Position numbers and translations under genes: made by a program. From Geosiphon pyriformis (taxonomy: Eukaryota; Glomeromycota; Glomeromycetes; Archaeosporales; Geosiphonaceae): a DNA stretch of 64,000 bases. This document shows, piece by piece, positions 11,860-24,298 of this stretch; position 1 is the stretch's first letter, and each line of letters starts with the position of its first letter. The notes under the pieces are model-generated. The model did not search any database. It was not told the DNA's origin and saw only the letters and a program-made list of their open reading frames with translations. The stretch is taken from the NCBI GenBank assembly GCA_016748015.1, contig JAAOMT010000617.1, forward strand, positions 902,856-966,855, in the 5' to 3' direction.

Positions 11860-13680
11860 GTTGGCTCTGTTATTGCTGTTATAAAAAAGGCTACCAAAGT
11901 TTCTGGTTCTGAGGGTGGTTTTAAGATGGTTGCATCGAGAAAGAAAAGAAAGGGTGGTGTATTGGCAGAGAGTGTTAATAATAGTGAGGTTGCTGATAAA
12001 GCTCTTGGTAATCATTTATGGGGTTCTAAGGTGGGTGACACTACTGAATCTGAGAGTATTGACATGGAGGAGGAGTGCTTGGTTGAGAAAACCAGTGTTG
12101 ACTATGGTGAGAATGGTGCTTTTACAGGAGGGGATCCTGATTAAACGCCTAAGAGTTTGCATGTAAAGACCAAGAAGGTGTTAAGGAAGCCTCTGGATGT
12201 GATTGATTATGGTACTGTCAATGTAGACGATGACGTGTTGGATGGTTCCTTCTATCTCCCACCCCCTTTGCCTATTAAACCATCCGTTCAAGTGCCTGTT
12301 TGCAAGTCCTTTGCTTTGGATATTGATCTCGTGGCTGTTGTTGAGAAATCATCTCAGGAGAAATTGAACTTTGTCAGAAAAATTTTCTCAGGTGTGAATA
12401 GTTTTGGGAGGGCCTCTGCTCCCTCAAAATTTGGTAGAATTATCTAGGCATCTTTCACTTCCAAAAAGGCGATGATGGCGGCTGCTCAATTGGCAAATGA
12501 TTATGGTGTTGTGGTAAATACCGATCTTAAGTGCCCCATCAACAATCATATGAATCAGGCAATTGTGTTGAAAGAAATTTCTGTGGAAACTTCTATCAAA
12601 GCAGTACATACAGCCATTTCTGAATTTGGGCTTATTAAGTCGATCAAAATGCAGTTGGTGGGTCTATGGCAAAAGGCGATTGTCGAATTGGAAGATCAAA
12701 TTCAGGCTGATCTCTTGGTGGCTAAGTAGTCTGTCCTTATTGAGAAAGATGCAGTGTGTATGGCCCGGGCCGATGTTGACAAACAAACATGGAATGCCAG
12801 AGATGAGTTCAGGGCTTTGCTTTACACTCTCTCTATGAGCATTACTGCTCATGATCTTTGGGACTTTATTGGTTCGGTTAGTGGGAAAACATGTGTTATT
12901 GAACGCAGCTCTATCAGTTATGTCCAGACACACTGTGCCACTGTGTGCTTCGATTCTGAGGGTAGCCTTATTTAGGCAATGGCAAACACTCCTGTTATAA
13001 AAGGCATTAGTCTCCATTGGTCTCGTTTGACTGCTGCACTGTGCTCAATTCGCAGAAATTCTGGTCATACTTTTTTCACTTGTCACACTGCTGGTGTGTT
13101 CTCAAGTTCTAAGAGCAAGAGAGCTCCTCTTTCAGCTCAGAATCAGCTTCGTCTGGCCAAGATATATGAAAAAAAATCTGCTCCTGTTTCCCACCCTTTG
13201 GCTTTTGGTGGATAAACCTGGGCCTCCGTGGTTGGTAAACCACTTCCATTAGTGTTATTTAGTGGTTCAGCTCAATTTGGTTCCATATCTTATGGTAAAC
13301 CTCTCCTGACTGTTAGTGGTAAATTGGAAGACCATTTGAAGAATATTGAGAACAGTCTTGTCAGCCTCATGGAACAAATTGGTGAGTTGGCTAAGAGGTT
13401 GAACTTATTCGTGCTGGCAGTTTCCCAGCCTAGCTCTGGATGTCAGCTGCCAGTGACCCCCCTATCACTGAATCAAGGGGAGGATATAGTGATGGGAGTG
13501 AGTTTGGATGTTGTTACTAGTGACAAAACTGCTGCCGTTACAGGTTCAACTGCCTCACCTGAGGTTGTGAAATTGGAAAACATGTTAGAAGGTCTCTCTG
13601 CTTCGGTCATGAGCCTATCGGCGCACTTGGATGGTTTGGCTTTGGCAGATGGTGCTCTTCTTCTACCTCTTTCTCAATGA
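11860..13680 (+). pseudogene. LINE 1 ORF1 (nucleic-acid-binding), five stops
   Basis: One reading frame runs from about 11860 to the TGA at 13678-13680, broken only by stops at 12142, 12445, 12727, 12973 and 13213, with no frameshift. Basic and acidic low-complexity sequence at the start is followed by a region matching LINE 2 ORF1 (AISEFGLIKSIKMQLVGLWQ) that reads like an RRM fold, then a zinc knuckle. The knuckle is damaged: the second cysteine of CxxC is arginine (CSIRRNSGHTFFTC), whereas LINE 2 and LINE 3 keep CEWC and CERC. ORF1 products of LINEs bind the element RNA. The start codon of LINE 2 has no ATG at the equivalent place here. Confidence 0.82.
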
Positions 13681-16600
13681 GTGATCTGGTGTGGAAAATT
13701 GCTATGTGTAATGTTTGTGGGTTGAACAATTCTGCAAAGCAAGATGATGTCATTCGTTGGCATAAGAATATGGGCAATTTAGTTTCTATTTTCACTGAGT
13801 CAAAGCTTAAAGGGAAAGTTTGTCCATGATTGGCCAACAAATTTGATGATATTTGGGTTTTTACTTCTGGTCTGGATTCTGGTTCTTCGGGTGCTGGGGT
13901 GTTAATCATCATGAATTCTTCTTTAGCAAAGCATGTCTACAAGATTTCTGAGGTGTCTGGCCAGCTCCTATCTATCAAATTGTTGTTCAAAAATAAACTC
14001 TCAGTGTCTATTTTGGGGATCTATGCTGGTGTGTCAGCAGTAATTTAGTTTTCTTAGGCTGGTAAGATCAACTCTCTCATTGCTAAAGCTGTTAATAAGT
14101 CCTCCTTTGTTATTCTTGGTGGTGATTTTAATGAGGATGGTTTACACAGAAGTGCCAGTTTCAAGAAATGTTCTGATTTGGGTTTGGTTAACTCTTTGGG
14201 GGGGAGCTCTTTTGTAAAAACACTTACTTGGTGCAATTCTCATGGTATTACTAAGACTATCGACTACATGTTTGTTTCTTCTAATTTGGTTGGTGTGGTG
14301 GTGGATTGTGGTGTGGATGGTGTTGAAAAATATTTTAATACCGATCACAAGGCTGTTTATGTTTTTGTGAGACTGGGTGGCCTGCTTGATGTTCAGCTAA
14401 ACTCAATACGCAAACAGGCCAATAGGGATCGTTGAAAATATGATATCAAAAATGCCAGTAAGGTTAAGTAGTCGGAATTCAAGAATGCTACGGCTGCTAA
14501 TGTTGTTATGTTCTTGGATGAGTTTGATGTGGCTAAACAGTTTTCCGATCTGGATGCTATGTGGGACATTGTTTGTAAGGTTGTGGTGCTTTCTGCTGGT
14601 GGGACATTCAAAAAAAAATGGTTCAAGGGTTATGATAGTGTTTTTAATAAGGTTTCATCCAGGTTTCATCGTCTGGAGCTGCTGGTGTCTAAGCTGGTTA
14701 GGAATTTTTGCTTAGTTTCTGGTGGGGATTTTGCTTTTTTGTTGGAAACATGGGATAAGCTTGATTCTTCTGGTGTGTCGGAGGTGAAGTCCCTGTTCCT
14801 TTCAGGTTCTGGTTTTGATCGCATTCATTCTATACTGGCCAAAGCAAGAAAGTTGTACTGTACTTCTAAGTTGTTGGAGTCTAAACGAGCTGAGGAATCT
14901 TCAATCAAGCAGGCTATTGGTAAGAGGATGGAAAGTTTTGAACTTGACAAAGATCATACCATTAGGAGTGTTTTGGAGTGTCCCTTTTGCAAGGTGGTCT
15001 TAGATCATCTGGTTGTGGGAGATAAGTTGGTTTTGGAGCCTGAATCTGTCAAATTAAAGGTAAATGAAATCATGGAAGGTTGGACTAGGAAGTGTTGGGT
15101 GATTGATGACATCTCGGATGATTGGTGCCTCCAATATTGGCCGCTGGAATATGTTTTTGATGGAGCTTTTTCTGGTGTCATGTGTTCGATTGAGTATGAT
15201 GAATTCCTTGAGGTGGTTTCTGATCTTTCAGATGGTAAAGTGGCTGGTTTGTCAGGTATTTCAAATGAGCTTTGGAAACATTGTAATAGATCGGTTTTAG
15301 ATTTGTTGTTAGTGCTTTTGAACTTTTGTTTGTCTAGTGAATCAGTGTCCAGCCCTTGGAAGGAAGCATGGGTCTCAATGATTCCCAAACCTTATGAGTG
15401 GGAAGGTGTTTTGATGAACACACGTCCTATTGCCTTAATCAAAACGGCTCGCAAGATTCTCTTCAAGATCCTTTCTGACAGGATTTCTTTGGCATGCAGT
15501 ACTTTTGATGTGCTTCGAAGGAACAATTTTTCAGTTCTTAAGGGCACGTCAACCCAGTTTCCTATTTTTGCAGTTGGTTCAGTGGTCGAGGATGCTTTGG
15601 AAAAAAACAGGGAGCTCTGACTGGTTCTACAGGACATACAAAAGGTGTATGACTCAGTTGGCTGGGAGCATCTCGAGAAGAGTTTGGTCAGGATTAAAGA
15701 TGTGTAGCAAATTTGTTTGGTTTTTTAGTGGTATTCATGGGGATCGTATTAACTGAGTCATGCCTGATTTTGGATTGACTAGTGGTTATTGTGTGCACAA
15801 TGGTTTGGACCAGGGAGAGGTCTTTTCTTCTCTTCTCTGGTGCATATTTTATGATCCTCTTTTGTGCAAAGTCAAAAGACAGGAGAGTGTATGTGGGTAT
15901 AGGTTGAATTCTCACTTTGTTTCCAAGAATGGTCGTTCCAAATCCCAGACCAGGTTTTCTTCTTTTTTCACCACTAGTGCTTTTGTTGATGATACGATAT
16001 GAGTTGGCAGTAGTCAGACAGCTACCCAACATATTCTTAATGTTGCTAGTGAATTTTTTTGTGTCAATGACATCTTTATTAATAATGACAAAACAGTAGC
16101 CATTCTCATCAATAGCAGAGTTAGCAATCCCTCTCTTTCTATTAGTAGTTCGCCCATTTCTATTGCCAAAAAGGGAGAATCTCACCGATATCTGGGCATT
16201 TTCATATTGACTGAGGGTCTTTCGAAGCCTAGCTTGATTAAGGCGCATTAAGACGTTTGTTTTTTCACCAATCTGGTGTTGAGGAAGGCAGTTTCAGATA
16301 AGCAGTTTTTGTATTTGGTGTCGACAGTTCTGTTTCCAATAGTCAGCTATAGAACTCAGTTCAGTTTTATTCCTGTTGGCGTGTGCAACAAGTAGAATGT
16401 TCTGATTTGTAAAGGCTTGAAGCTCAAATCTGGTTTGCTGCTTGATTTCCCTAATGATACAATTTATCACCCTTTGTTTTATAGTTTAAAGTCATTTTTT
16501 CAAGTTCAATCTAAGAGCAAGGTTGCTTCCCTTATCAGTTTTGTGAACTCTGGTGGTATCTTGGGTCATTTGTTTTCCCACAGGTTTCATGACTTGTAAG

Positions 16601-18365
16601 TTTTGTGTTAGCATCCTGTTCATTTGTTGAGTTTTTCTGTTCATATTCGTGTTAGTGCATCTAATAACTTTCTGGCAGGCATGGTTCGTGTTCTTCTTGA
16701 TTGCAATGTGTCTTTGGGTGGCTTTTTAGTTAGTTCTTTTTGATCTCATGGTGGAGTGCCTATGTCTGAGGTTCTGGGTGAGTTAAGGTTTCTCAGGTTT
16801 CTCCCTTCCTTTTGGTGGTATGATATTGCCTTTGTGGATCAACTTCGTGACCATCATGGTGCTGTTTTTAGTTGGTACACTTTCAAGAGGTGGAAGAGAT
16901 TGGACCCCTGTGGCCCAGTTCCTGAGTGGTTCAAGCTTTCTGTTTTGTTTCTCAATAGTGTGGGACCTTCTCATGCTTAGTCTTTAGTTTTGGGTGATGA
17001 TGGGCCTTTGAACATTCTTAAGTCTGGTGATTTTGTGTCTGTTTGTGATCATCTTTTGGCGACCAGTGCTAGCAGCCTGTCAGTATATATGGATGGGTCC
17101 CTTAGTAATCTAGGCACAGTTGGCTGTAGAGCTGGTGCTGCTGTTTTTTTTGAGGACATTGGTTTGGGTTTGGGCATTAGTGTGTCGGGTTTGATGTTGT
17201 CTACTTTGGCAGAATTGCAGGCTGTTGCTTTGGCTATAGAGTGTGTTCCCTCATCAAGCTCTGTTTGTTTGTTCTCGGATAGTCAATCGGCTTTGGATGC
17301 TTGCAGGTCAGAGTTAGGTCTGGTGTATCCCAATTATCATAATCAGTGTTGGGTTGAACATCATCATATTGTCAATGTGATTCACAATAAGAAGTTGAGA
17401 GTTAGCTTTCACAAGGTAAAAGGTCATTCTGGTGTTTCGGGAAATGAGCATGCTGACGTGATTGCTGGTGCCGCTTCTCTCTCCAATTGGTATCTTCTCC
17501 CTTGCTTAAGTAAGCATTTCTTGTCAGCTGATGGTGGTATTGTTTCTGGAAATTTGAGGCATTTTGTACATGATATTTATTGTTCTATTTGTCATACACA
17601 GTAGGAGGTTGGTTCTGGTTCTGGGGTTTTGGTGGGCAGCTTGTCTTCTGAGGTTGATTGGCCCTGCTCATCATTGGTATGACATCCTGATTTGCACATG
17701 GCAGCAGGTTTCACCAGCAGGTCTATGTCCAGTGTGTGTACTTACTTTATGAAGTCTTTACACCATTGGCTGCCAGTTGCTGTTCAAAAATGCCTCTATG
17801 ATAGACATTATCCTAGCATGTTGTGCTTGTATTGGGTGAAGTGAAGGTGTCGGATCATGTGTTCTCTTACAAGGTTGACAAGTCTGTTAGACATCAGTTG
17901 TTGGAGTCTCATGTAGGGTTCTGGAAGGCAATTTCTAGTTCTTCTCATTCTTCTTCGGGTATATTGCAGCTGTTATCTTCTGGTGTTTCTGATTTTTCTG
18001 TGTCCATGGCTTTTTTTAAGGACTTTGTTTTCAATGGTTGGTTTTGCAAGGCTGTTTCCGTCTTTCACAACCCCAAGATTGCTGTTTTGGAGATTGTCGA
18101 GTTTGTGTGCTCTCTTGGTCTTGCTTTCAGGGAGGAAGTTTGGTCAGTCTGTGCTAAGCATCATGCATATATGGAGAAGAATAGACTGATTCCGCTAGAT
18201 GGTTCTGCCGGCATCTCAGTTCATGGTTTGGCTTTGAGGTTCTCTGCTGGGGTAGTTAGGTTACTTGGTATTGCTAATGTTTTAGGTGTTCATTTTGGTT
18301 TTTGCAAGTCTTGCTTGTTCTTTTTGGATATAGGTGATTTGGTGTTGGTTCATATAACTGCATAG
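13677..18365 (+). pseudogene. LINE 1 ORF2 (endonuclease-RT-RNase H), broken
   Basis: The start ATG (13677) overlaps the ORF1 stop as ATGA. AP-type endonuclease signals: WKIAMCNVCGLN, FTESK, GGDFNED, TIDYMF and NTDHKAV. Reverse transcriptase: RPIALIKTARK, VYDSVGW (motif A), GLDQGEVFSSLLW (motif B), AFVDDTI (motif C). RNase H from about 17080: YMDGSL, LAELQA, FSDSQSALDA, VKGHSGVSGNEHADV. Stops include TGA 13827 (Trp in LINE 3), TAG 14046, TGA 14433, TGA 15618, TGA 15754, TGA 16000 and TAG near 17602. Frameshifts lie near 15700 (one extra base in AAAGATGTG) and near 17834 (one base lost before GTGAAGTG). Not functional. Confidence 0.88.
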
Positions 18366-18479
18366 TGTTGTTCTGATTGGCCTAAGTGGCTGGTTGCGTG
18401 TAGATAGTGCATGATTCACACCTAGTTTAGATTGATTCCTTGATGTATAGTGCTAGGTTGTGTTTGGACCTCACTCGTA

Positions 18480-20182
18480 AAATAAAATAAAAATATATAT
18501 ATTATAAGTTTATTAATTTTAAGACTAAAAATACTGTTTAAAACAAGATTATTCTTAACAAATTATTTAAATACAGTTACCAAAAAACTAACAAACCCAA
18601 CAATAAATCCAACCAAAATGGTTAACTTGGTCAAATCAAACTTTAAAAAAACTAATTAAGAAAAAACCAGTAATTACAAAAAAAGATACAAAAACAACCA
18701 AAAAAAATATTTAAAAAAACAAACAAAAGCAAAAGTTTAACATAAAACTTAAAGCTTACAAAACAAAATGTAAACATCTTAAAAATTTTGAGAAAAAAAA
18801 ATAGAAACATCTTATAATCCATAGCCAAATGGCTTATTTTCTAATATTTAAAACAAGCTAATAGCCAGAAATTTTTTATTAAATGTAATACTTTCTTAAT
18901 GTACTAGTTTTAATTACTATAATATTTAAGTCTATTTAAAAACTAAATATAATTAGTACAAAATATAAATAACAATCAAAATCAGAAAAATGAAAAATAA
19001 AACAGAATTGACTACTAACTTGTAAAATTATATTACTGATTTTAAAGACAGTACAGCCAAAAAAAAGATTTATCAACTTGGTTTTGAACCTATTTTAAGA
19101 CAAAATAGTCTTATTTTAATTAATTAAAAAAAAATTTTAATACTATCTTTGTCCAATAGAACTAACCAATAATTTAAAACAAACACAATAGCATCCAGCT
19201 TTTTAGAATAAACAATTATGTATCACTAAATACCAGCAAGTTTTAGTATAACACAGACAATCTTATTAAATACATTAAGTATTGTCTTAATATTAGCAGC
19301 AAATATATCCAAAAGCATATTATACAACATAATACCAGCAAAAAGAGAATCAGATTCAGAAACTATTAAAGATTTAGCAATTTTAAAAATAGCCAAATAA
19401 ACAAAACTTGTAAGTTTGATCAAAAATACAGTTTTTAGAGATTTTTAAAAAGCAAATTCCATGCAAAAAAGCTTTATATTGTCTTTTAATACTAATATTG
19501 TGTCCAAAAAATTATGTATAGACTGAAAAACAGTTTTAATATGAATTAATTTAATCTTAAAAATAACATTAAACACTAAAATAGAAACTATTTATTTAGT
19601 AAATCTTTAATAACTAGATATAGTTTCTTAAGCACTACTAGTAACAATACCAAAAACTAGTAAAAAAAAATTCAGTTTTTATTTGATCAGTTCAGTTTTT
19701 AAAAACAAATAATTTAATAAAAAACTGTTATTTTACTTTTAAAACCAATAATAATTTGTTAAAAAATATCATATTTAGTAATACAACCAATAATTAATCT
19801 TGGTCTATCTTAAATAATAGATTAAATAATATAATAAAGATTTTATATAAGATTTTATTAAGAATTACAAAAAAAATTGGTGTAACAATAGCAGAAATAA
19901 ATAACTGTTCTCATTTTTTAAGTTTTTGGTTTTTTTAACTATTTTTTTTAAAGAAATAGTATTAGAAACTTTAAGTCTAAAAACTATAAAAAAAAAGATT
20001 AACTTGTTAACTAATTTATTATTAAAAACTTTTAAGATTTTAAAAAAGATAGAAATAATATTAAGACTAATTCAAATATATCTCTTTAAAAAAACTTTGA
20101 CTAATAAAAAACTAGTTAAAAATAAAAAAAATGCTTTAGTGATTACCAAAAGTAACTTTTTATTATTATTAGTAGAGTTATA
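18480..20182. mobile_element. AT-saturated fossil repeat, copy A
   Basis: No intact frame. The tract aligns without gaps over at least 130 bp (19545-19680) with 33705-33840, and more loosely over its length with 32700-34060, so it is one copy of an old repeat family. Because both copies sit next to recognisable LINE 3'-end fossils in the same orientation, the likely identity is the interior of an old LINE, but I could not match it to ORF2 residue by residue. Copy A has fewer A/T changes than the other copy. Confidence 0.5.
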
Positions 20183-21987
20183 ATGTTTGGTCTAATTTGG
20201 TTTAAGTTTAATTAAACTATTGAACTAAACTGAACTCAAATAAAAGATTTGGCAAAATTTTAAATTCAAACTTGAATTAAACTTAAAATTATTAAACTTA
20301 AATCAAATCCAAACACATACAACAAGTCTGGTTTAAGTTTAGTTTGAAGTTTATAAACATGTTCAAATTTAACTATTAAAAACATTATATTATACTATAT
20401 TATTATTTAATTTTTTTTTAATAATCCCTGTATCTATAATCAAAAACATTGTATTGCTCTTAATGTTTTAGATACTAAATAAAACTTTATATTTGTAATT
20501 ATATTTTTATCTGCAAAAAAAACACATTCAAAAACAATAAATAATTCTTGGATTGCCAAATAATTACAAGCCATATATAAAAGACCAAAAAATTGTATTT
20601 GATGTGCCTAAATATTAAATTATTAATAAAATATTAATTTAGATAAATATTTTTTGTAATATATTTTTCACTATACTATTATATTCATTTTTCTATTGGT
20701 TACTTTTTCAGAAATATAATAATTAATTTTGTTAAGTTTTTTTTTCTTATTATTGTCAAAGTCTGTTTCTAATATAGATTGTGTAATTGATGTTATAGTA
20801 TTATTAAAATTGTTATTTAACAAAAAACTGTTATTTGATGTTGGTATAATGTCCAGTTTGTATTCTATTTCAAAGAGAATATGTATTTTAAAGGTTTATT
20901 TATTATGTAAAAGTTGGAAAATAAAACTGTTTAAATAAATTAATAATTTACAATTCTTTTATTTTATTAATATTGTTATCTAAAAATTTCTTTTTTGTGA
21001 AATAATAAAATTTTTTTCTTGGATCTAATACAGTACAAAGCATTATAGTTGTATTTGTTTTAAAGTAATATTTAACCAAATTTTTTTTTGCTGTCCTAGC
21101 TGCTATAATAAATCATAAATTTAATATTAAATATGTTAAATAAATAACTAAATAAATACAATTGAAATTGTAATGCTTTATCAAATTTATTATTATTAAT
21201 CATGTTGAAGACATGATTAAAAATAATATTAAAAAAGGGAATAATTGAAGAAACAGTATTATTTAAACTGGCTAATATTTTGATTATAATATTTTTAAAT
21301 AGTTCAAGAAATTTAGCAATTTTATTAAAAACAGCCTATTGATTATGTAAAATAACATATTAATAAAGGTCAATATAAGTGCTAATAAAGATGTTTAATG
21401 CTTATAAATTTATAGTTGGAATTTTTGTATTTAAAATATACTGAATCAAAAATAAATAATTTGTTAATTTAAGAAATAACTTATTTCTAATCATATTGTA
21501 AGTAGAATTCTATCAAGTAAAACAATTCAGAATGAGTTTATAATATTTAATTTAACATGTATTACAGACATTTTAAGGAGCTCAAACCATTTGAATAAAG
21601 TATAAATTGCAGAGTTAAGTTTTTTAATCTTTAATTTATACAAAGTTTACATTAAAAAAATATTAGGTAAATATATTTGGTTTGGATTTTTAATAAATAT
21701 CTTAGAAACATTATTCTTTATTTTATCTAATACTGTCTGCATTGCTAAATTTAAAATATTATCAAAGTATTAAAATCAAAAGTTTTCTGAGTTTTATTGA
21801 ATGTTTTTTTCTTCTAATTTTTTTGCTAATTTTTTTATAAAAGTACTATTATTTGTGATATTATTAAGAGTAATGGCAAGAAGCTGTCAAAAAAAAATTA
21901 AATTATAACTAATAAAATTAATAATAAACTTGTATAAAAAGAAGATATATATAACTTTTTCTTAAACTTTTTTTTATCTTTTTGGCT

Positions 21988-22326
21988 GAAAATTTGATTC
22001 AAGACAATAATAAAAACCACTTAAGTTAATATTAAAAAAACGTGGTTTTCAATAATATAAACACTGTAATAACTTTGAGTCTTAAATAATGCTAATGCCG
22101 AAAATTCAGCTTTGAAACAATAATGAAAACCAACTTAAATTAACATTGAGAAAATGTAATTTTTAATGATATAAACACTGTAATAACTTTAAGTTTCAGA
22201 TAATATTAATGTTAAAAATTCAGTTCTAAGACAATAATAAAAACCAACTTAAGCCAACATTAAAAAAACACGATTTTTAATAATATGAGCACTATGATAA
22301 CTTTAAGCCTCAAATAATATTAATAT
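21988..22326. repeat. Three tandem copies of a ~112-bp unit
   Basis: Units start at about 21988, 22100 and 22214 with GAAAATTTGATTC, GAAAATTCAGCTT and AAAAATTCAGTTC. Each continues with ACAATAATxAAAACCA, then ATATAAACACTGTAATAACTTT, and ends in AAATAATxxTAATG. Copies differ by scattered transitions and one or two indels. Short AT-rich inverted pieces such as ACGTGGTTTTC and its variants recur in each unit. Confidence 0.8.
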
Positions 22327-22427
22327 ATTACATAATATGCCAATCTTATTATTGGCTATTAATTAAATTAAATTTATGCAAAAATATACATATATATTTT
22401 TGATATAATTCTATAATTTTTTAATAC

Positions 22428-23091
22428 TGTTATGGTTAAAACTTATATTTCTTATTAATTATCACATGTATTAACCACTGATATTATATAAATTAGCCAC
22501 ACTATTTTTAGATAGTGATCATTAACCTGATTATTAACTTAGTTGTTGATCTGATTATTGACCACTTTTGATAGCTATATAAGCAATGAATCTCTTAGCT
22601 GTAGAAAAACATGTTCAAAATAATCAAAAATAAATAAAATAACAATTTTTATCTCAATCATTCTCTTATCACTAATTTCTCTTTCCCTATTTTCAAGTAT
22701 TCAAACATTTTGGAATAAAAGATTACTTGTTGGTTAATTCTTATCTTTTTTTTGAAACATATAAGTATAGTATTTGAAGATTATTAAATAAAACGTGACT
22801 GAAAAGCACATTTGATACTTGATATTGAATTTTAAGAGCACTGATATGAGGCATAGAATTATACCAAGTGTAATCATTTGTTAACAACACAGACTATCTC
22901 TCTACCTTCAGATTCTCCAGTTACCTTTTGAAAAGAATAACAACTGAGATATTTCATGAGACTGATCTTGCACATTGAATCCATACTTATTTAATTCACT
23001 CTTTGAAGTTGAATTCTCTTTGATTATTTCCATCACCCTACAATCCTGTTCTCCCTTGCTATCTGTTAGCTTGTTACTCCAACCTGTAACA
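22428..23091 (+). repeat. Solo LTR of the Gypsy-1 family
   Basis: Begins TGTTATGGTT and ends CCTGTAACA, and is homologous along its length to the 5' LTR of Gypsy-1 (52678-53367). Shared landmarks are TTATTAATTATCACATGTATTA, the TATATAAGCAATGAAT box at about 22576, and CTTGTTACTCCAACCTGTAACA. It is flanked by ATAC on both sides (22424-22427 and 23092-23095), consistent with a target duplication. No internal element sequence is adjacent, so it is a solo LTR left by recombination. Confidence 0.88.
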
Positions 23092-24298
23092 ATACTTTAA
23101 AAAATTTGTTTGTAATGTTTATTCTATTATGTTGTTTTACTCATTAATTCAAAATCAATTATTGTTTAATATAATAAGTAATAATGAAAACAAAAGATTT
23201 ATTATTAAAAAATATTTAGAGATTTAATATAAAAAAAATTTTAAACTTAATAGTATCTAAGTATACTTATCATATTATAAATATAGATAAAAAAAATAAG
23301 ATATTTCATAATAAAGATAGTACTTACTCTTAATTTTTGTCTACCCAAGATATAAAGTTCTATAATTCTATTCTTAATTGTATTAGCACAAACAAGTTGA
23401 AAAATAGGTTTCAAATATTAGAATATTTTGATTAATTCAGGATCTTCTACTATAAAGAGTAATTGCTAGTGGTTAATAAACCAAATAGTAATCATATTAT
23501 AAAGTTTTTTATTATTAATATTAATATCAATTACTACAGAAAACTAAAGCAGTTTCTAATTAAATTGGCCAAAAATCATAAAAAAAATAGCAATTTTATC
23601 TGTTAAAACATTTTTTCAATTGATTTGTAATCTTTTTAAACATTTTGTTTTTTCTTATTATATTCTTCTATTGTAATATATACTGTTTAGTAAGAAATCT
23701 CTAAATAATATTATAAGAATTTGATAGTATTCATAGTTCTATAAAAAAATAGTTTATACACATATTTTGAGACTGTATATTTAGCTGTTTTTTTTCTTTT
23801 GTTTATTCAAACTTATTAAAATAGTCTTATACTTTACTTTAAAAACTATATTTACCAAATATATTAATATTTAAACTATTTGAATTATTAAATTTTATTA
23901 TTTCAGATTTTGAATTTTTGGTAACATTGAATATTGTTGACAATAAATTTATTTTGATAAGTTAAAAAGTAAAATTGTTATATGTACATAGTTTTATATA
24001 TCTTTTTAATTGATTATAGTAATTAAACAAAATAATGATTAATAAACAAGTAGTACAAATTATATTTTTTTTTAATTCTATTAAACTTAAACAAATTTGT
24101 AAACTTTAAACCAAACTTAAACAAATTTATGAACTTTGAACCAGACTTGAATTGAACTTAGACTTGTCAAAAAGATTTAATATTAAACTTGAATCAAACT
24201 TATTTTGAAAAATTGGTTTAGTTCAAGTTTAGTTTGTAATTTAAACCAAACTTGAACAACACCCAATATTTGATTCAGTTTAGTTTAATTAGAATCCT

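Larger units (their letters stand above)
11743..18490 (+). mobile_element. LINE 1: long non-LTR retrotransposon, dead
   Basis: About 6.7 kb. The 5' end (TTTCTTTCTCTCTTTCGTCC at about 11745) matches the 5' end of LINE 2 in reverse complement near 32270-32295. The 3' untranslated region (TAGTGTTGTTCTGATTGGCC to GGACCTCACTCG, ending about 18476) matches LINE 3 closely and is followed by an AAAAT-type tail. Order: 5' UTR, ORF1 (RRM-like plus zinc knuckle), ORF2 (endonuclease, reverse transcriptase, RNase H, zinc motif). This layout fits the I/Tad1-type LINEs of fungi. Both ORFs carry many stop codons and ORF2 has two frameshifts. Confidence 0.88.
20183..24298. mobile_element. Putative DNA element with imperfect inverted termini
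   Basis: The left edge (20183-20370) and the right edge (24080-24298, reverse complement) share AACTAAACTGAA followed by CAAATA, the block CAAGTCTGGTT, and many GTTTAAGTTTGGTTTAA-like subterminal repeats. Both edges are dense in these units, as seen in some large DNA transposons. The interior holds no transposase that I can recognise; it contains a 112-bp tandem repeat and a later solo LTR. The right edge abuts a fossil LINE 5' region. Boundaries are approximate. Confidence 0.4.

Noticed and set aside
13607-13912. 101-codon minus frame
   Set aside because: Opposite strand of the LINE 1 ORF1-ORF2 junction; no motif of its own.
19226-20183. Open frames of 65 and 85 codons in AT-saturated DNA
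   Set aside because: The tract aligns with another decayed repeat copy, and residues are almost only Lys, Ile, Leu, Asn and Phe, as expected from A/T composition.
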